In this document: positions 11,126 through 22,917 of the stretch, in pieces
Layout: every line of letters starts with the position of its first letter
Position numbering within the stretch: position 1 is the first letter of the stretch
From: Tillandsia leiboldiana
Taxonomy: Eukaryota > Streptophyta > Magnoliopsida > Poales > Bromeliaceae
Reading direction: 5' to 3'
DNA: 64,000 nucleotides
Assembly (NCBI GenBank): GCA_029204045.2
Contig: JAQNDB010000241.1
Span: forward strand, 1 to 64,000
The notes under the pieces: generated by a model
Databases searched by the model: none
Seen by the model: the letters and a program-made list of their open reading frames with translations, nothing else
What the model was told of the DNA's origin: nothing
Position numbers and translations under genes: made by a program

Positions 11126-11968
11126 CGCACCGCGGGCCGCGCGCCCGCGCGGCGCTCGGCCAAGCGGGGCCGCCCGCAGGAGGGGCGCCCGCGCGGGCTG
11201 GTGCCGCGCGGGGTCGCTCCGCACCGCGGGCGGCGCGCCCGCGCGGCGCTCGGCCGCGCGGGGCCGCCCGCAGGAGGGGCGCCCGCGCGGGCTGGTGCCG
11301 CGCGGGGTCGCCCCGCACCGCGGGCGGCGCGCCCGCGCGGCGCTCGGCCGCGCGGGGCCGCACGCAGGAGGGGCGCCCGCGCGGGCTGGTGCCGCGCGGG
11401 GTCGCCCCGCACCACGGGCAGCGCGCCCGCGCGGCGCTCGGCCGCGCGGGGCCGCCCGCAGGAGGGGCGCCCGCGCGGGCTGGTGCCGCGCGGGGTCGCC
11501 CCGCACCACGGGCAGCGCGCCCACGCGGCGCTCGGCCGCGCGGGGCCGCCCGCAGAAGGGGCGCCCGCGCGGGCTGGTGCCGCGCGGGGTCGCCCCGCAC
11601 CGCGGGCAGCGCGCCCGCGCGGCGCTCGGCCGCGCGGGGCCGCCCGCAGGAGGGGCGCCCGCGCGGGCTGGTGCCGCGCGGGGTCGCCCCGCACCGCGGG
11701 CAGCGCGCCCGCGCGGCGCTCGGCCGCGCGGGGCCGCCCGCAGGAGGGGCGCTCGCGCGGGCTGGTGCCGCGCGGGGTCGCCCGCACCGCGGGCAGCGCG
11801 CCCGCGCGGCGCTCGGCCGCGCGGGGCCGCCCGCAGGAGGGGCGCCCGCGCGGGCTGGTGCCGCTCGGGGTCGCCCCGCACCGCAGGCAGCGCGCCCGCG
11901 CGGCGCTCGGCCGCGCGGGGCCGCCCGCAGGAGGGGCGCCCGCGCGGGCTGGTCCCGCGCGGGGCTGC
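11126..11968. repeat. 94-bp GC-only minisatellite, 3' LTR copy, nine units
   Basis: The start of gtcgccccgcacc falls at 11213, 11307, 11401 and 11495, an exact 94-bp period, and the array spans about nine units. Each unit has a 10-bp perfect stem (CCCGCGCGGC / GCCGCGCGGG, loop GCTCG, for example 11614-11638), a GCGGGG-TCG-CCCCGC triloop hairpin and the palindrome GCCCGCGCGGGC. It differs from the 5' copy in unit number and regularity. Confidence 0.95.
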
Positions 11969-13387
11969 GCCCAGGCAGAATGTTCGTCGCACGGGCCGGT
12001 GCCGTGCGAAGAACTCCGCCGCACGCTGTTGGGAGTCGTTGTAAGTTTCGGACTTCTAAGTCTCGACTTGCCTTTGTTCCTTCAGGAGTGCGGGACGCTG
12101 TTGGCGACTGGAGCACAGACGCGGACTGGACGAACGCAGGACGACGCACACAAGGTGGGTACGTTCCCGGGGATTTCGGGAATGGGGTTTAACTGTTAGA
12201 AATAGCATGTTGGGGCAAGGTGGAATTGTCAGTCTCCTTCTGTTTATGCACTAACCCTGTTATGTTATGTTATGGTACTTAATGTCAATCTGAGGCTCAA
12301 ATTTGCTACACGCACACCCGCGGTTTGGCCACCGCAAGGGTGTGCTTTTCCGGAAAAGTGGTACGTTGACCCGTGTACCCCACACGGCGGTGGCGTTAGG
12401 AATGGGGGCCCCCATGGGTGGGGGGTGTGAGCGGTGATGTCGAGGCAGGTGCTCGGCGGCCGAGGCAGGTGCTCGGCGGTGGGCATCGGGGAAGGTGCCC
12501 GATGTTGTTTTGCGAGGCAGGTGCTCGGCGGTGGGCATCGGGGAAGGTGCCCGATGTCGTATTGATACAGGGTGTGGTTATGGTGGAAGATGCATGGGAG
12601 GGATAGTTGCTCCGGTGTTTGTGGTTTGCCTTATCTTTGTTTACTACGCTTATCATGCTATTTCTGGTCACTGACTTCCCACTCCGTGACAGGTTCGTCC
12701 AGGGGCGAGTGCTAGGGCGCCGGTGAGGACGCGAGGGTGCTGATCTGATTTTTGGGTGACTTCAGATACAGTGACTCTTCTTTCCCTTTTCCTTTTATTA
12801 TTCATGGTAGCTAGTTGTGGATTGCGACACCCCCGTGGGGTCGAAGTGGATGTTGCCTTTTCTTTTCTTTTGGATAATTGAATGAATTCTACGTTCTCTC
12901 TTACTTGGCCGTTTTGAACGATGGAAAGCAAAGAAAACCGATTGCGAAAACTACTTTTAAAACATGGGTGTCGAGTGGGCACCGAGCTTTACAAACCTTA
13001 TGGGATTTATGTGTTTGCGAACTGTTTTCATAAACGATGGCGTCGTGTGGATGCCGCTTTCAAAACCTTGTGATTATTTATCCTTTCAAAACACCGGCCT
13101 CTATGCTCTAAGTGAATGCTAGGATATCATGTGTATTGTTTGGTTGTATGTGTACGAGACCCCAACTGATGTGGTTAGAGATTGTGCGTGCTACGCCTTG
13201 TGAGACACTTTGTAGTTGAGACGCCGTGCATATACAAAGGAGACTCTGCCCATTTGCAGAGCGAATTTGTGTATGCGGCGGGTCTGGGCACGCGCCGGGG
13301 AGTAACGATTTACAAAAAAAATATATGGCTGATTCAGGGGCATCGGTGGCTCCTCTTCCGCGCGATTTGAACTCCCGGGGCGTGACA

Positions 13388-13392
13388 TCCTA
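13388..13392. repeat. TSD TCCTA, right side of Tekay-1
   Basis: Second copy of the 5-bp duplication; see 2752-2756. Confidence 0.95.
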
Positions 13393-13480
13393 GGTACCAC
13401 CCGGACCTGTCTACCCTCGAACCATAAAAGGACCCTCAGAGTCGTGTATCAACGACGTGGCACTAGGTCAAACAGACCCC

Positions 13481-13696
13481 TCAATCCATCAGATCCTGCA
13501 ACTGCGCCATCAGCTCTCTCAGCTCTACAAGCGACATCCAATGAGGTGCTGTCGAGGGTGGCGCGGTTCCCCGAACCACGGCAAACGCAATCTCTATCTC
13601 CCTAACCGGCGGCATCACAAACAGCTCAGGTGAAATCACACCCGGGATCTCGTGGGCAACAGAGATATCCTTGAATCCCGGTGCCACCAAAAGCAC
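13481..13696 (-). pseudogene. Relic of gypsy pol (RT N-terminus) inside LARD-L
   Basis: The minus strand reads about 71 codons resembling the linker and start of a gypsy RT: MPPVREIEIAFAVVRGTAP and [17 protein letters not shown]. The matching stretch in Tekay-2 (59520-59710) reads [19 protein letters not shown] and [15 protein letters not shown]. The conserved core of RT that should follow is absent. LARD-L therefore appears to be an internally deleted derivative of a coding gypsy element. The same relic, nearly identical, is at 29636-29851. Confidence 0.7.
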
Positions 13697-13747
13697 CTCT
13701 CACACTGTCGCTACAACCTGTGTGCTCTTGTAATCTCAACCATCAAG

Positions 13748-13752
13748 CCCCC
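13748..13752. repeat. TSD CCCCC, left side of LARD-S
   Basis: Five C before TGTCACGCC; five C at 22909-22913 follow the last ...CTTACA. The empty site in the other LARD-L copy (29898-29908) reads aag, six C, tctcgtc, consistent with one CCCCC. Confidence 0.9.
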
Positions 13753-15617
13753 TGTCACGCCCCGGGGTTTGTTTTAGCGGAAACGATTCATAAAAGTCGA
13801 ATGTTTGACGTGTAAATTTTTTTTTGTTTAAAAGAGAACCCCCCTTCCCCGGCACGTGCCCAGACCCGCCACACATACAGGATCACTCTGCAAACGGACG
13901 GAGTCTCCCCTGTATGTGCACGGCGTAGCGTTCAGTACATGTTCCAACATACACAGCCAATCAATCACAACAATTAACCAGCATTCTAAACTAATAACAG
14001 AAGAACCTATGGCCGGTCAATTTGGAAAGGATAAATCCACAGTTTTGAAAGAGCGCCTACCCGGCGCTTACGTTCTGAAAGCTAGTTTCGAAATTAGCAT
14101 AAATCCACAAGGTTCGAAAGTGGTGCCCACCCGACACCAAGTTTTGAAATCCCTTTCGCAATCCATAAATCCACAGGGTTTTGAAACCAGTGCCCACACG
14201 ACACTTAGATTTTAAAAACGGTTTTCGCAATCTTTTCTCTGGCTTCTGCCTTTTTGATTTTTAAATGGCCGATAGAAATAAAAGGGAAAAATATTCCACC
14301 AGGGGCACTAAATGTAGCCCGTACCGACATCCATGCCGACCCCACGAGGGTATCGCGAACCACTCACATAACTACAAAGTAATGAAAAGCGAGGATAAAA
14401 GAATAAACACAGTCCAGGGTCCCCAGCGACCCAGCTGCTCCTGTCCCGTCCTCACCACCGCCTACCTCTCTCCCCGTCTGGACCCTGTCACGAAGTGGGA
14501 TGTCAGTGACGCAGAAATAGTAAAGCATGAGAATATAGTAAAACAAACCGTGAAGACAACTGGAGCAACCACCCTCCCAAGGAGGAAAAGTAAACACGAA
14601 CACCTGCAATGAAACCTGACCACGTCGAGCATCAACGTCGACGGGTCGCACCGCTCATACCTTGGTGCCTCAAACCCCACCACAACGGGGGCCCCACTAC
14701 GACACCTCGTGGGTATACACGGGTCAACGACCACTTTTCCGGAAAAGCGCACCCTCTGCGGTGGCCAAACCGCGGGTGCGCGTGTGGCAACCTCGAGCCA
14801 AGTAACCGTAACCACCATCATGTCAGCATCATAATATAAATAACAAGAGTAATGAGGTAAATGAAGTAAAGTGCATAATCGAAAACAAGGTAATGTTGCG
14901 CGCACTCGAAGGTGGCCCGCTGACATATAAGGGTTAAAAGAGAATCACCGTCGGTAACTGAGGTTAATCACTATCGCGATTCCACTAACATGCATAAGCT
15001 ATCGCCCATCATTATTCAACCCCAGTACACTTAGGATAGTCCCCGTCCGACATGATAGAATTTAGAGGCTAGGAACAAAGTAAACACAACCCACCTGAAT
15101 GTAGGCCGATCCCGAACTCCCGCTAGACTGCCGGGAGGCTGGTGCTGAACAACTGGGCCCTGAACAAGGGGCTAAAATCAGTAATGGACTCACACAAACC
15201 CATCCCGATGACACTACAGTAGTGCGATGCTAATAAGGAGCAATGTCGTCGATTTATTGAATACAAATCCGGTTTCCGATTAGCGGGAGTCCACGGGACT
15301 CTAACAAAGTGTCTAGTGGTGTAAAAACACTGTCTAAAGTCAGCCTGTGTGTCTAATTTGCAATTAGGTCCGTAGTATATTTCAATTCGCATTATTATCC
15401 TATTTTATTATCCGTTTTGACTCGTTCAAGAAATCCGGGGGTCCAAAATTGACGCCGTAAGTTTCAGCGTGTTCATTACGGCGAGACCCAGGCCGTGCTC
15501 ACAAGTTTGGGCTAGCACAGGACCCGAGGGCAAAGTTGGCCCAATAGACGTTTAGTTCAAAAACAATTATGTAAGCACTTGCTATTTATTAAAAATAAAA
15601 TATTTCGAGTTCTTACA
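13753..15617 (-). mobile_element. LARD-S LTR a
   Basis: 1865 bp, TGTCACGCC...GTTCTTACA as read on the plus strand; in element orientation this is the outer 3' LTR. The 60-154-codon open frames inside it recur unchanged in the other two LTRs and resemble no known protein. Confidence 0.93.
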
Positions 15618-17397
15618 TCACTTACAACTTAAAAGAAGTTTCGTCCCCGAAACTTACAACTTAAAAGTTTCATTCCCGGAGCTTACAGCCTGAAGTCGTA
15701 CTCTATGAAAATGCTCAAAAAGTTTAATCGACTACTACAGGTCAGTCGCAAGGTATCTACAACTCTAAGGCTACTAATTTAGACCCAATCTGGTACTCCT
15801 CATTATAGGGCAGAGTATTTCCTCAGTTCTTTCGACCGTCCGTTGCCTGTAGCCAACGTGCTTACCAAAAGAACAGCGGAACACTAAAGGTTTGTCGCCA
15901 ACAACAAGTTGGGGACGCAACTCCTACCAGAAAGTATATCACATACTTCCCAACACAATCTCAGTGCCAAACATAACCTTTATCGAGGATTACCACCGCC
16001 TCGTGGTCACAACCATCGCCATGACTAACACTTAGGCGAGTCCACGTCGATCCACAAAACCTGTGCAAAAGGTGGGGTCAATTTGCATCCGTCCCAAAAC
16101 AGGGTTACCATCGGGCCCATAGGCCAACGAATTAAGACACGGGGACACTGAAGGGTCAGCAACTTGTTCAATCCTCTAAGCAAACTGTGAGGCTAGTGCA
16201 ACTGTAGCAGTCATCTACTGCTGTGCCATCAGCTGGAAGAGAACAGTGATTTAACCCTTAACCACCGTAACTGATCCGAGCACTCTGGCTCCATGGAAAA
16301 CATCAGCCCACAGCCGAAACCATGACCGCGGCTAACCCTGCACTAACAACGATCCCAAAATCCGGAGTGCGTACGACTAATAACCGGAACAACGAGACTC
16401 AACTGTGTGACACACACCAGAGCTCCAAACCACTATGCCGATACCCTACGCTCCCTTGTGAACACAAGTCATCCTAGGGGTCGTTCCTAACCAACAACCC
16501 AGGTATCGGACCGGAAGGGCGGAAATTTGCGCATCGGAAACTGTGCAATTCACGCACCGGTATGCAAATCGCTAAGGTTAGATCTGCTTTCTCGCCCGCG
16601 AGCACACTAGAATTTCTCGAGTGCTACATCACTCACACCTTAAAAGAAGTTTCATCCCCAGAACTTAGATACGCCAGGGATCCACTATATGGGAAAAGTG
16701 GCCAAACATGTCCGACTTGCGCTTCCCATTGGCCTTGCGCCCCTCGTGATCTGTACTGCTTCACAATCACAAACTCGCAACCCAAAACCTCAAGACTATG
16801 CCTTGGTCATGGGGAGCTGGCGACAAAACCCAAGAAGCACGGTCCTACTTCCATCTTGGCACCCAAGGGGGTGCGACACTCTGATTAACCTCTACCGCTC
16901 GGTCCCAGTCCATTGCCCTTCCAAGCACCATACACTGAGCCGAGCTGCATACCCCCAGGCCAACGATCACATTCCCAACTAGGAGTATTTAAGCTCTAGG
17001 TCTGCTCAACAAAAGGAAGAATCAAGCCCAAACAAACAAGATTCGCTAGTCCCAGTGGTCTCTTTTTCTCGACCCCAGGGGGAATCCCAAGACCCCCACA
17101 ACAACACTACTACACGAGCCCAAACAAAACGACTACACAAACGCGACAACCGAGCTAAACCGAGAAACAGAACTTAACCCGTACTCACACACCCCACAAG
17201 TCAGTTCTAGACTCCGCTAGTATAGCACCTAACCAACTATCTAGAAAACGGGACATATACTTTTCCCCCGCTCGGTCACTCACGTTCTACAGTCCTACGC
17301 CCTATCCATTTCATTCGTATGTAGGCATGTGAGGGTTGTCCACGGATGTCGGCACTAACTGTTGTGATTGAAAGAACCTCTCTGATACCATTTAATC
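15618..17397 (-). mobile_element. LARD-S internal region, copy 1
   Basis: 1780 bp between LTRs with no recognisable coding sequence. At its 3' end (plus-strand left side) it has the inverted repeat AAGTTTCG-TCCC-CGAAACTT (15636-15655) beside the LTR; at its 5' end it has the primer site. A degenerate second copy of the inverted repeat lies near 16643-16670. Confidence 0.85.
17379..17390 (-). other. Primer binding site, LARD-S copy 1
   Basis: Plus-strand tctctgatacca, minus-strand TGGTATCAGAGA, seven bases from the LTR. The second copy is at 21024-21035. Confidence 0.85.
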
Positions 17398-19262
17398 TGT
17401 CACGCCCCGGGGTTTGTTTTAGCGGAAACGATTCATAAAAGTCGAATGTTTGACGTGTAAATTTTTTTTTGTTTAAAAGAGAACCCCCCTTCCCCGGCAC
17501 GTGCCCAGACCCGCCACACATACAGGATCACTCTGCAAACGGACGGAGTCTCCCCTGTATGTGCACGGCGTAGCGTTCAGTACATGTTCCAACATACACA
17601 GCCAATCAATCACAACAATTAACCAGCATTCTAAACTAATAACAGAAGAACCTATGGCCGGTCAATTTGGAAAGGATAAATCCACAGTTTTGAAAGAGCG
17701 CCTACCCGGCGCTTACGTTCTGAAAGCTAGTTTCGAAATTAGCATAAATCCACAAGGTTCGAAAGTGGTGCCCACCCGACACCAAGTTTTGAAATCCCTT
17801 TCGCAATCCATAAATCCACAGGGTTTTGAAACCAGTGCCCACACGACACTTAGATTTTAAAAACGGTTTTCGCAATCTTTTCTCTGGCTTCTGCCTTTTT
17901 GATTTTTAAATGGCCGATAGAAATAAAAGGGAAAAATATTCCACCAGGGGCACTAAATGTAGCCCGTACCGACATCCATGCCGACCCCACGAGGGTATCG
18001 CGAACCACTCACATAACTACAAAGTAATGAAAAGCGAGGATAAAAGAATAAACACAGTCCAGGGTCCCCAGCGACCCAGCTGCTCCTGTCCCGTCCTCAC
18101 CACCGCCTACCTCTCTCCCCGTCTGGACCCTGTCACGAAGTGGGATGTCAGTGACGCAGAAATAGTAAAGCATGAGAATATAGTAAAACAAACCGTGAAG
18201 ACAACTGGAGCAACCACCCTCCCAAGGAGGAAAAGTAAACACGAACACCTGCAATGAAACCTGACCACGTCGAGCATCAACGTCGACGGGTCGCACCGCT
18301 CATACCTTGGTGCCTCAAACCCCACCACAACGGGGGCCCCACTACGACACCTCGTGGGTATACACGGGTCAACGACCACTTTTCCGGAAAAGCGCACCCT
18401 CTGCGGTGGCCAAACCGCGGGTGCGCGTGTGGCAACCTCGAGCCAAGTAACCGTAACCACCATCATGTCAGCATCATAATATAAATAACAAGAGTAATGA
18501 GGTAAATGAAGTAAAGTGCATAATCGAAAACAAGGTAATGTTGCGCGCACTCGAAGGTGGCCCGCTGACATATAAGGGTTAAAAGAGAATCACCGTCGGT
18601 AACTGAGGTTAATCACTATCGCGATTCCACTAACATGCATAAGCTATCGCCCATCATTATTCAACCCCAGTACACTTAGGATAGTCCCCGTCCGACATGA
18701 TAGAATTTAGAGGCTAGGAACAAAGTAAACACAACCCACCTGAATGTAGGCCGATCCCGAACTCCCGCTAGACTGCCGGGAGGCTGGTGCTGAACAACTG
18801 GGCCCTGAACAAGGGGCTAAAATCAGTAATGGACTCACACAAACCCATCCCGATGACACTACAGTAGTGCGATGCTAATAAGGAGCAATGTCGTCGATTT
18901 ATTGAATACAAATCCGGTTTCCGATTAGCGGGAGTCCACGGGACTCTAACAAAGTGTCTAGTGGTGTAAAAACACTGTCTAAAGTCAGCCTGTGTGTCTA
19001 ATTTGCAATTAGGTCCGTAGTATATTTCAATTCGCATTATTATCCTATTTTATTATCCGTTTTGACTCGTTCAAGAAATCCGGGGGTCCAAAATTGACGC
19101 CGTAAGTTTCAGCGTGTTCATTACGGCGAGACCCAGGCCGTGCTCACAAGTTTGGGCTAGCACAGGACCCGAGGGCAAAGTTGGCCCAATAGACGTTTAG
19201 TTCAAAAACAATTATGTAAGCACTTGCTATTTATTAAAAATAAAATATTTCGAGTTCTTACA
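17398..19262 (-). mobile_element. LARD-S LTR b (shared middle LTR)
   Basis: Identical to LTR a in every stretch compared, offset by exactly 3645 bp. It serves as 3' LTR of one unit and 5' LTR of the next. Confidence 0.93.
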
Positions 19263-21042
19263 TCACTTACAACTTAAAAGAAGTTTCGTCCCCGAAACTT
19301 ACAACTTAAAAGTTTCATTCCCGGAGCTTACAGCCTGAAGTCGTACTCTATGAAAATGCTCAAAAAGTTTAATCGACTACTACAGGTCAGTCGCAAGGTA
19401 TCTACAACTCTAAGGCTACTAATTTAGACCCAATCTGGTACTCCTCATTATAGGGCAGAGTATTTCCTCAGTTCTTTCGACCGTCCGTTGCCTGTAGCCA
19501 ACGTGCTTACCAAAAGAACAGCGGAACACTAAAGGTTTGTCGCCAACAACAAGTTGGGGACGCAACTCCTACCAGAAAGTATATCACATACTTCCCAACA
19601 CAATCTCAGTGCCAAACATAACCTTTATCGAGGATTACCACCGCCTCGTGGTCACAACCATCGCCATGACTAACACTTAGGCGAGTCCACGTCGATCCAC
19701 AAAACCTGTGCAAAAGGTGGGGTCAATTTGCATCCGTCCCAAAACAGGGTTACCATCGGGCCCATAGGCCAACGAATTAAGACACGGGGACACTGAAGGG
19801 TCAGCAACTTGTTCAATCCTCTAAGCAAACTGTGAGGCTAGTGCAACTGTAGCAGTCATCTACTGCTGTGCCATCAGCTGGAAGAGAACAGTGATTTAAC
19901 CCTTAACCACCGTAACTGATCCGAGCACTCTGGCTCCATGGAAAACATCAGCCCACAGCCGAAACCATGACCGCGGCTAACCCTGCACTAACAACGATCC
20001 CAAAATCCGGAGTGCGTACGACTAATAACCGGAACAACGAGACTCAACTGTGTGACACACACCAGAGCTCCAAACCACTATGCCGATACCCTACGCTCCC
20101 TTGTGAACACAAGTCATCCTAGGGGTCGTTCCTAACCAACAACCCAGGTATCGGACCGGAAGGGCGGAAATTTGCGCATCGGAAACTGTGCAATTCACGC
20201 ACCGGTATGCAAATCGCTAAGGTTAGATCTGCTTTCTCGCCCGCGAGCACACTAGAATTTCTCGAGTGCTACATCACTCACACCTTAAAAGAAGTTTCAT
20301 CCCCAGAACTTAGATACGCCAGGGATCCACTATATGGGAAAAGTGGCCAAACATGTCCGACTTGCGCTTCCCATTGGCCTTGCGCCCCTCGTGATCTGTA
20401 CTGCTTCACAATCACAAACTCGCAACCCAAAACCTCAAGACTATGCCTTGGTCATGGGGAGCTGGCGACAAAACCCAAGAAGCACGGTCCTACTTCCATC
20501 TTGGCACCCAAGGGGGTGCGACACTCTGATTAACCTCTACCGCTCGGTCCCAGTCCATTGCCCTTCCAAGCACCATACACTGAGCCGAGCTGCATACCCC
20601 CAGGCCAACGATCACATTCCCAACTAGGAGTATTTAAGCTCTAGGTCTGCTCAACAAAAGGAAGAATCAAGCCCAAACAAACAAGATTCGCTAGTCCCAG
20701 TGGTCTCTTTTTCTCGACCCCAGGGGGAATCCCAAGACCCCCACAACAACACTACTACACGAGCCCAAACAAAACGACTACACAAACGCGACAACCGAGC
20801 TAAACCGAGAAACAGAACTTAACCCGTACTCACACACCCCACAAGTCAGTTCTAGACTCCGCTAGTATAGCACCTAACCAACTATCTAGAAAACGGGACA
20901 TATACTTTTCCCCCGCTCGGTCACTCACGTTCTACAGTCCTACGCCCTATCCATTTCATTCGTATGTAGGCATGTGAGGGTTGTCCACGGATGTCGGCAC
21001 TAACTGTTGTGATTGAAAGAACCTCTCTGATACCATTTAATC
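19263..21042 (-). mobile_element. LARD-S internal region, copy 2
   Basis: Repeat of 15618-17397 at +3645 bp. The inverted repeat is at 19281-19300 and the primer site at 21024-21035. No coding sequence recognised. Confidence 0.85.
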
Positions 21043-22908
21043 TGTCACGCCCCGGGGTTTGTTTTAGCGGAAACGATTCATAAAAGTCGAATGTTTGACG
21101 TGTAAATTTTTTTTTGTTTAAAAGAGAACCCCCCTTCCCCGGCACGTGCCCAGACCCGCCACACATACAGGATCACTCTGCAAACGGACGGAGTCTCCCC
21201 TGTATGTGCACGGCGTAGCGTTCAGTACATGTTCCAACATACACAGCCAATCAATCACAACAATTAACCAGCATTCTAAACTAATAACAGAAGAACCTAT
21301 GGCCGGTCAATTTGGAAAGGATAAATCCACAGTTTTGAAAGAGCGCCTACCCGGCGCTTACGTTCTGAAAGCTAGTTTCGAAATTAGCATAAATCCACAA
21401 GGTTCGAAAGTGGTGCCCACCCGACACCAAGTTTTGAAATCCCTTTCGCAATCCATAAATCCACAGGGTTTTGAAACCAGTGCCCACACGACACTTAGAT
21501 TTTAAAAACGGTTTTCGCAATCTTTTCTCTGGCTTCTGCCTTTTTGATTTTTAAATGGCCGATAGAAATAAAAGGGAAAAATATTCCACCAGGGGCACTA
21601 AATGTAGCCCGTACCGACATCCATGCCGACCCCACGAGGGTATCGCGAACCACTCACATAACTACAAAGTAATGAAAAGCGAGGATAAAAGAATAAACAC
21701 AGTCCAGGGTCCCCAGCGACCCAGCTGCTCCTGTCCCGTCCTCACCACCGCCTACCTCTCTCCCCGTCTGGACCCTGTCACGAAGTGGGATGTCAGTGAC
21801 GCAGAAATAGTAAAGCATGAGAATATAGTAAAACAAACCGTGAAGACAACTGGAGCAACCACCCTCCCAAGGAGGAAAAGTAAACACGAACACCTGCAAT
21901 GAAACCTGACCACGTCGAGCATCAACGTCGACGGGTCGCACCGCTCATACCTTGGTGCCTCAAACCCCACCACAACGGGGGCCCCACTACGACACCTCGT
22001 GGGTATACACGGGTCAACGACCACTTTTCCGGAAAAGCGCACCCTCTGCGGTGGCCAAACCGCGGGTGCGCGTGTGGCAACCTCGAGCCAAGTAACCGTA
22101 ACCACCATCATGTCAGCATCATAATATAAATAACAAGAGTAATGAGGTAAATGAAGTAAAGTGCATAATCGAAAACAAGGTAATGTTGCGCGCACTCGAA
22201 GGTGGCCCGCTGACATATAAGGGTTAAAAGAGAATCACCGTCGGTAACTGAGGTTAATCACTATCGCGATTCCACTAACATGCATAAGCTATCGCCCATC
22301 ATTATTCAACCCCAGTACACTTAGGATAGTCCCCGTCCGACATGATAGAATTTAGAGGCTAGGAACAAAGTAAACACAACCCACCTGAATGTAGGCCGAT
22401 CCCGAACTCCCGCTAGACTGCCGGGAGGCTGGTGCTGAACAACTGGGCCCTGAAACAAGGGGCTAAAATCAGTAATGGACTCACACAAACCCATCCCGAT
22501 GACACTACAGTAGTGCGATGCTAATAAGGAGCAATGTCGTCGATTTATTGAATACAAATCCGGTTTCCGATTAGCGGGAGTCCACGGGACTCTAACAAAG
22601 TGTCTAGTGGTGTAAAAACACTGTCTAAAGTCAGCCTGTGTGTCTAATTTGCAATTAGGTCCGTAGTATATTTCAATTCGCATTATTATCCTATTTTATT
22701 ATCCGTTTTGACTCGTTCAAGAAATCCGGGGGTCCAAAATTGACGCCGTAAGTTTCAGCGTGTTCATTACGGCGAGACCCAGGCCGTGCTCACAAGTTTG
22801 GGCTAGCACAGGACCCGAGGGCAAAGTTGGCCCAATAGACGTTTAGTTCAAAAACAATTATGTAAGCACTTGCTATTTATTAAAAATAAAATATTTCGAG
22901 TTCTTACA
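21043..22908 (-). mobile_element. LARD-S LTR c (5' LTR in element orientation)
   Basis: As LTR a and b with one extra A (CTGAAACAAGG near 22454). Ends CTTACA, followed by CCCCC and the resumed LARD-L internal sequence. Confidence 0.93.
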
Positions 22909-22913
22909 CCCCC
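22909..22913. repeat. TSD CCCCC, right side of LARD-S
   Basis: Second copy of the duplication described at 13748-13752. Because the site is a C run, its exact boundaries are uncertain by one base. Confidence 0.85.
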
Positions 22914-22917
22914 CTCT

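Larger units (their letters stand above)
2757..13387 (+). mobile_element. Tekay-1: Ty3/gypsy chromovirus, both LTRs, decayed gag-pol
   Basis: A 10.6-kb LTR retrotransposon with two ~2.75-kb LTRs (TGTAAGACC...GGCGTGACA), a primer site for initiator tRNA-Met, and gag, protease, RT, RNase H, integrase and a C-terminal chromodomain in that order. This order, the HHCC integrase and the chromodomain place it in the chromoviruses. The long GC-rich LTR and the pol sequence fit the Tekay (Del) clade. The coding region is broken by roughly ten frame changes. It sits in plus orientation inside the minus-oriented LARD-L, flanked by TSD TCCTA. Confidence 0.95.
10579..13387 (+). mobile_element. Tekay-1 3' LTR
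   Basis: 2809 bp, TGTAAGACC...GGGGCGTGACA, followed by TSD TCCTA. It matches the 5' LTR throughout. Here the leader carries a canonical splice-donor-like GAG|GTGAGT at 11039 and a pyrimidine tract with CAG at 12083-12085, bracketing the minisatellite. In the 5' LTR the donor-like GT is altered. Long open frames over 10854-12199 are translations of the GC-only array. Confidence 0.95.
13388..13752 (-). mobile_element. LARD-L internal region, left copy, segment 2
   Basis: Continuation of the LARD-L internal domain between the two nested insertions, nearly identical to 29547-29900. It contains a minus-strand fragment of gypsy pol (13481-13696). It ends at the CCCCC duplicated by LARD-S. Confidence 0.85.
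13753..22908 (-). mobile_element. LARD-S: tandem LTR-int-LTR-int-LTR non-autonomous element
   Basis: A 3645-bp unit is repeated two and a half times: LTR 1865 bp, internal 1780 bp, LTR, internal, LTR (1866 bp). The stretches compared are identical apart from one extra A near 22454. LTR ends are TG...CA. On the minus strand each LTR end (GGGGCGTGACA) is followed by GATTAA and TGGTATCAGAGA, a tRNA-iMet primer site, giving minus orientation. No gag or pol is recognisable. A single TSD (CCCCC) flanks the whole array, so the tandem arose by recombination between LTRs or during replication, not by two separate insertions. Confidence 0.95.

Noticed and set aside
13856..14215. Frames of 76-154 codons repeated three times at 3645-bp spacing (13856, 17501, 21146 and others)
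   Set aside because: The repetition comes from duplicated LTRs, not a gene family. No motif is recognised and both strands are equally open.
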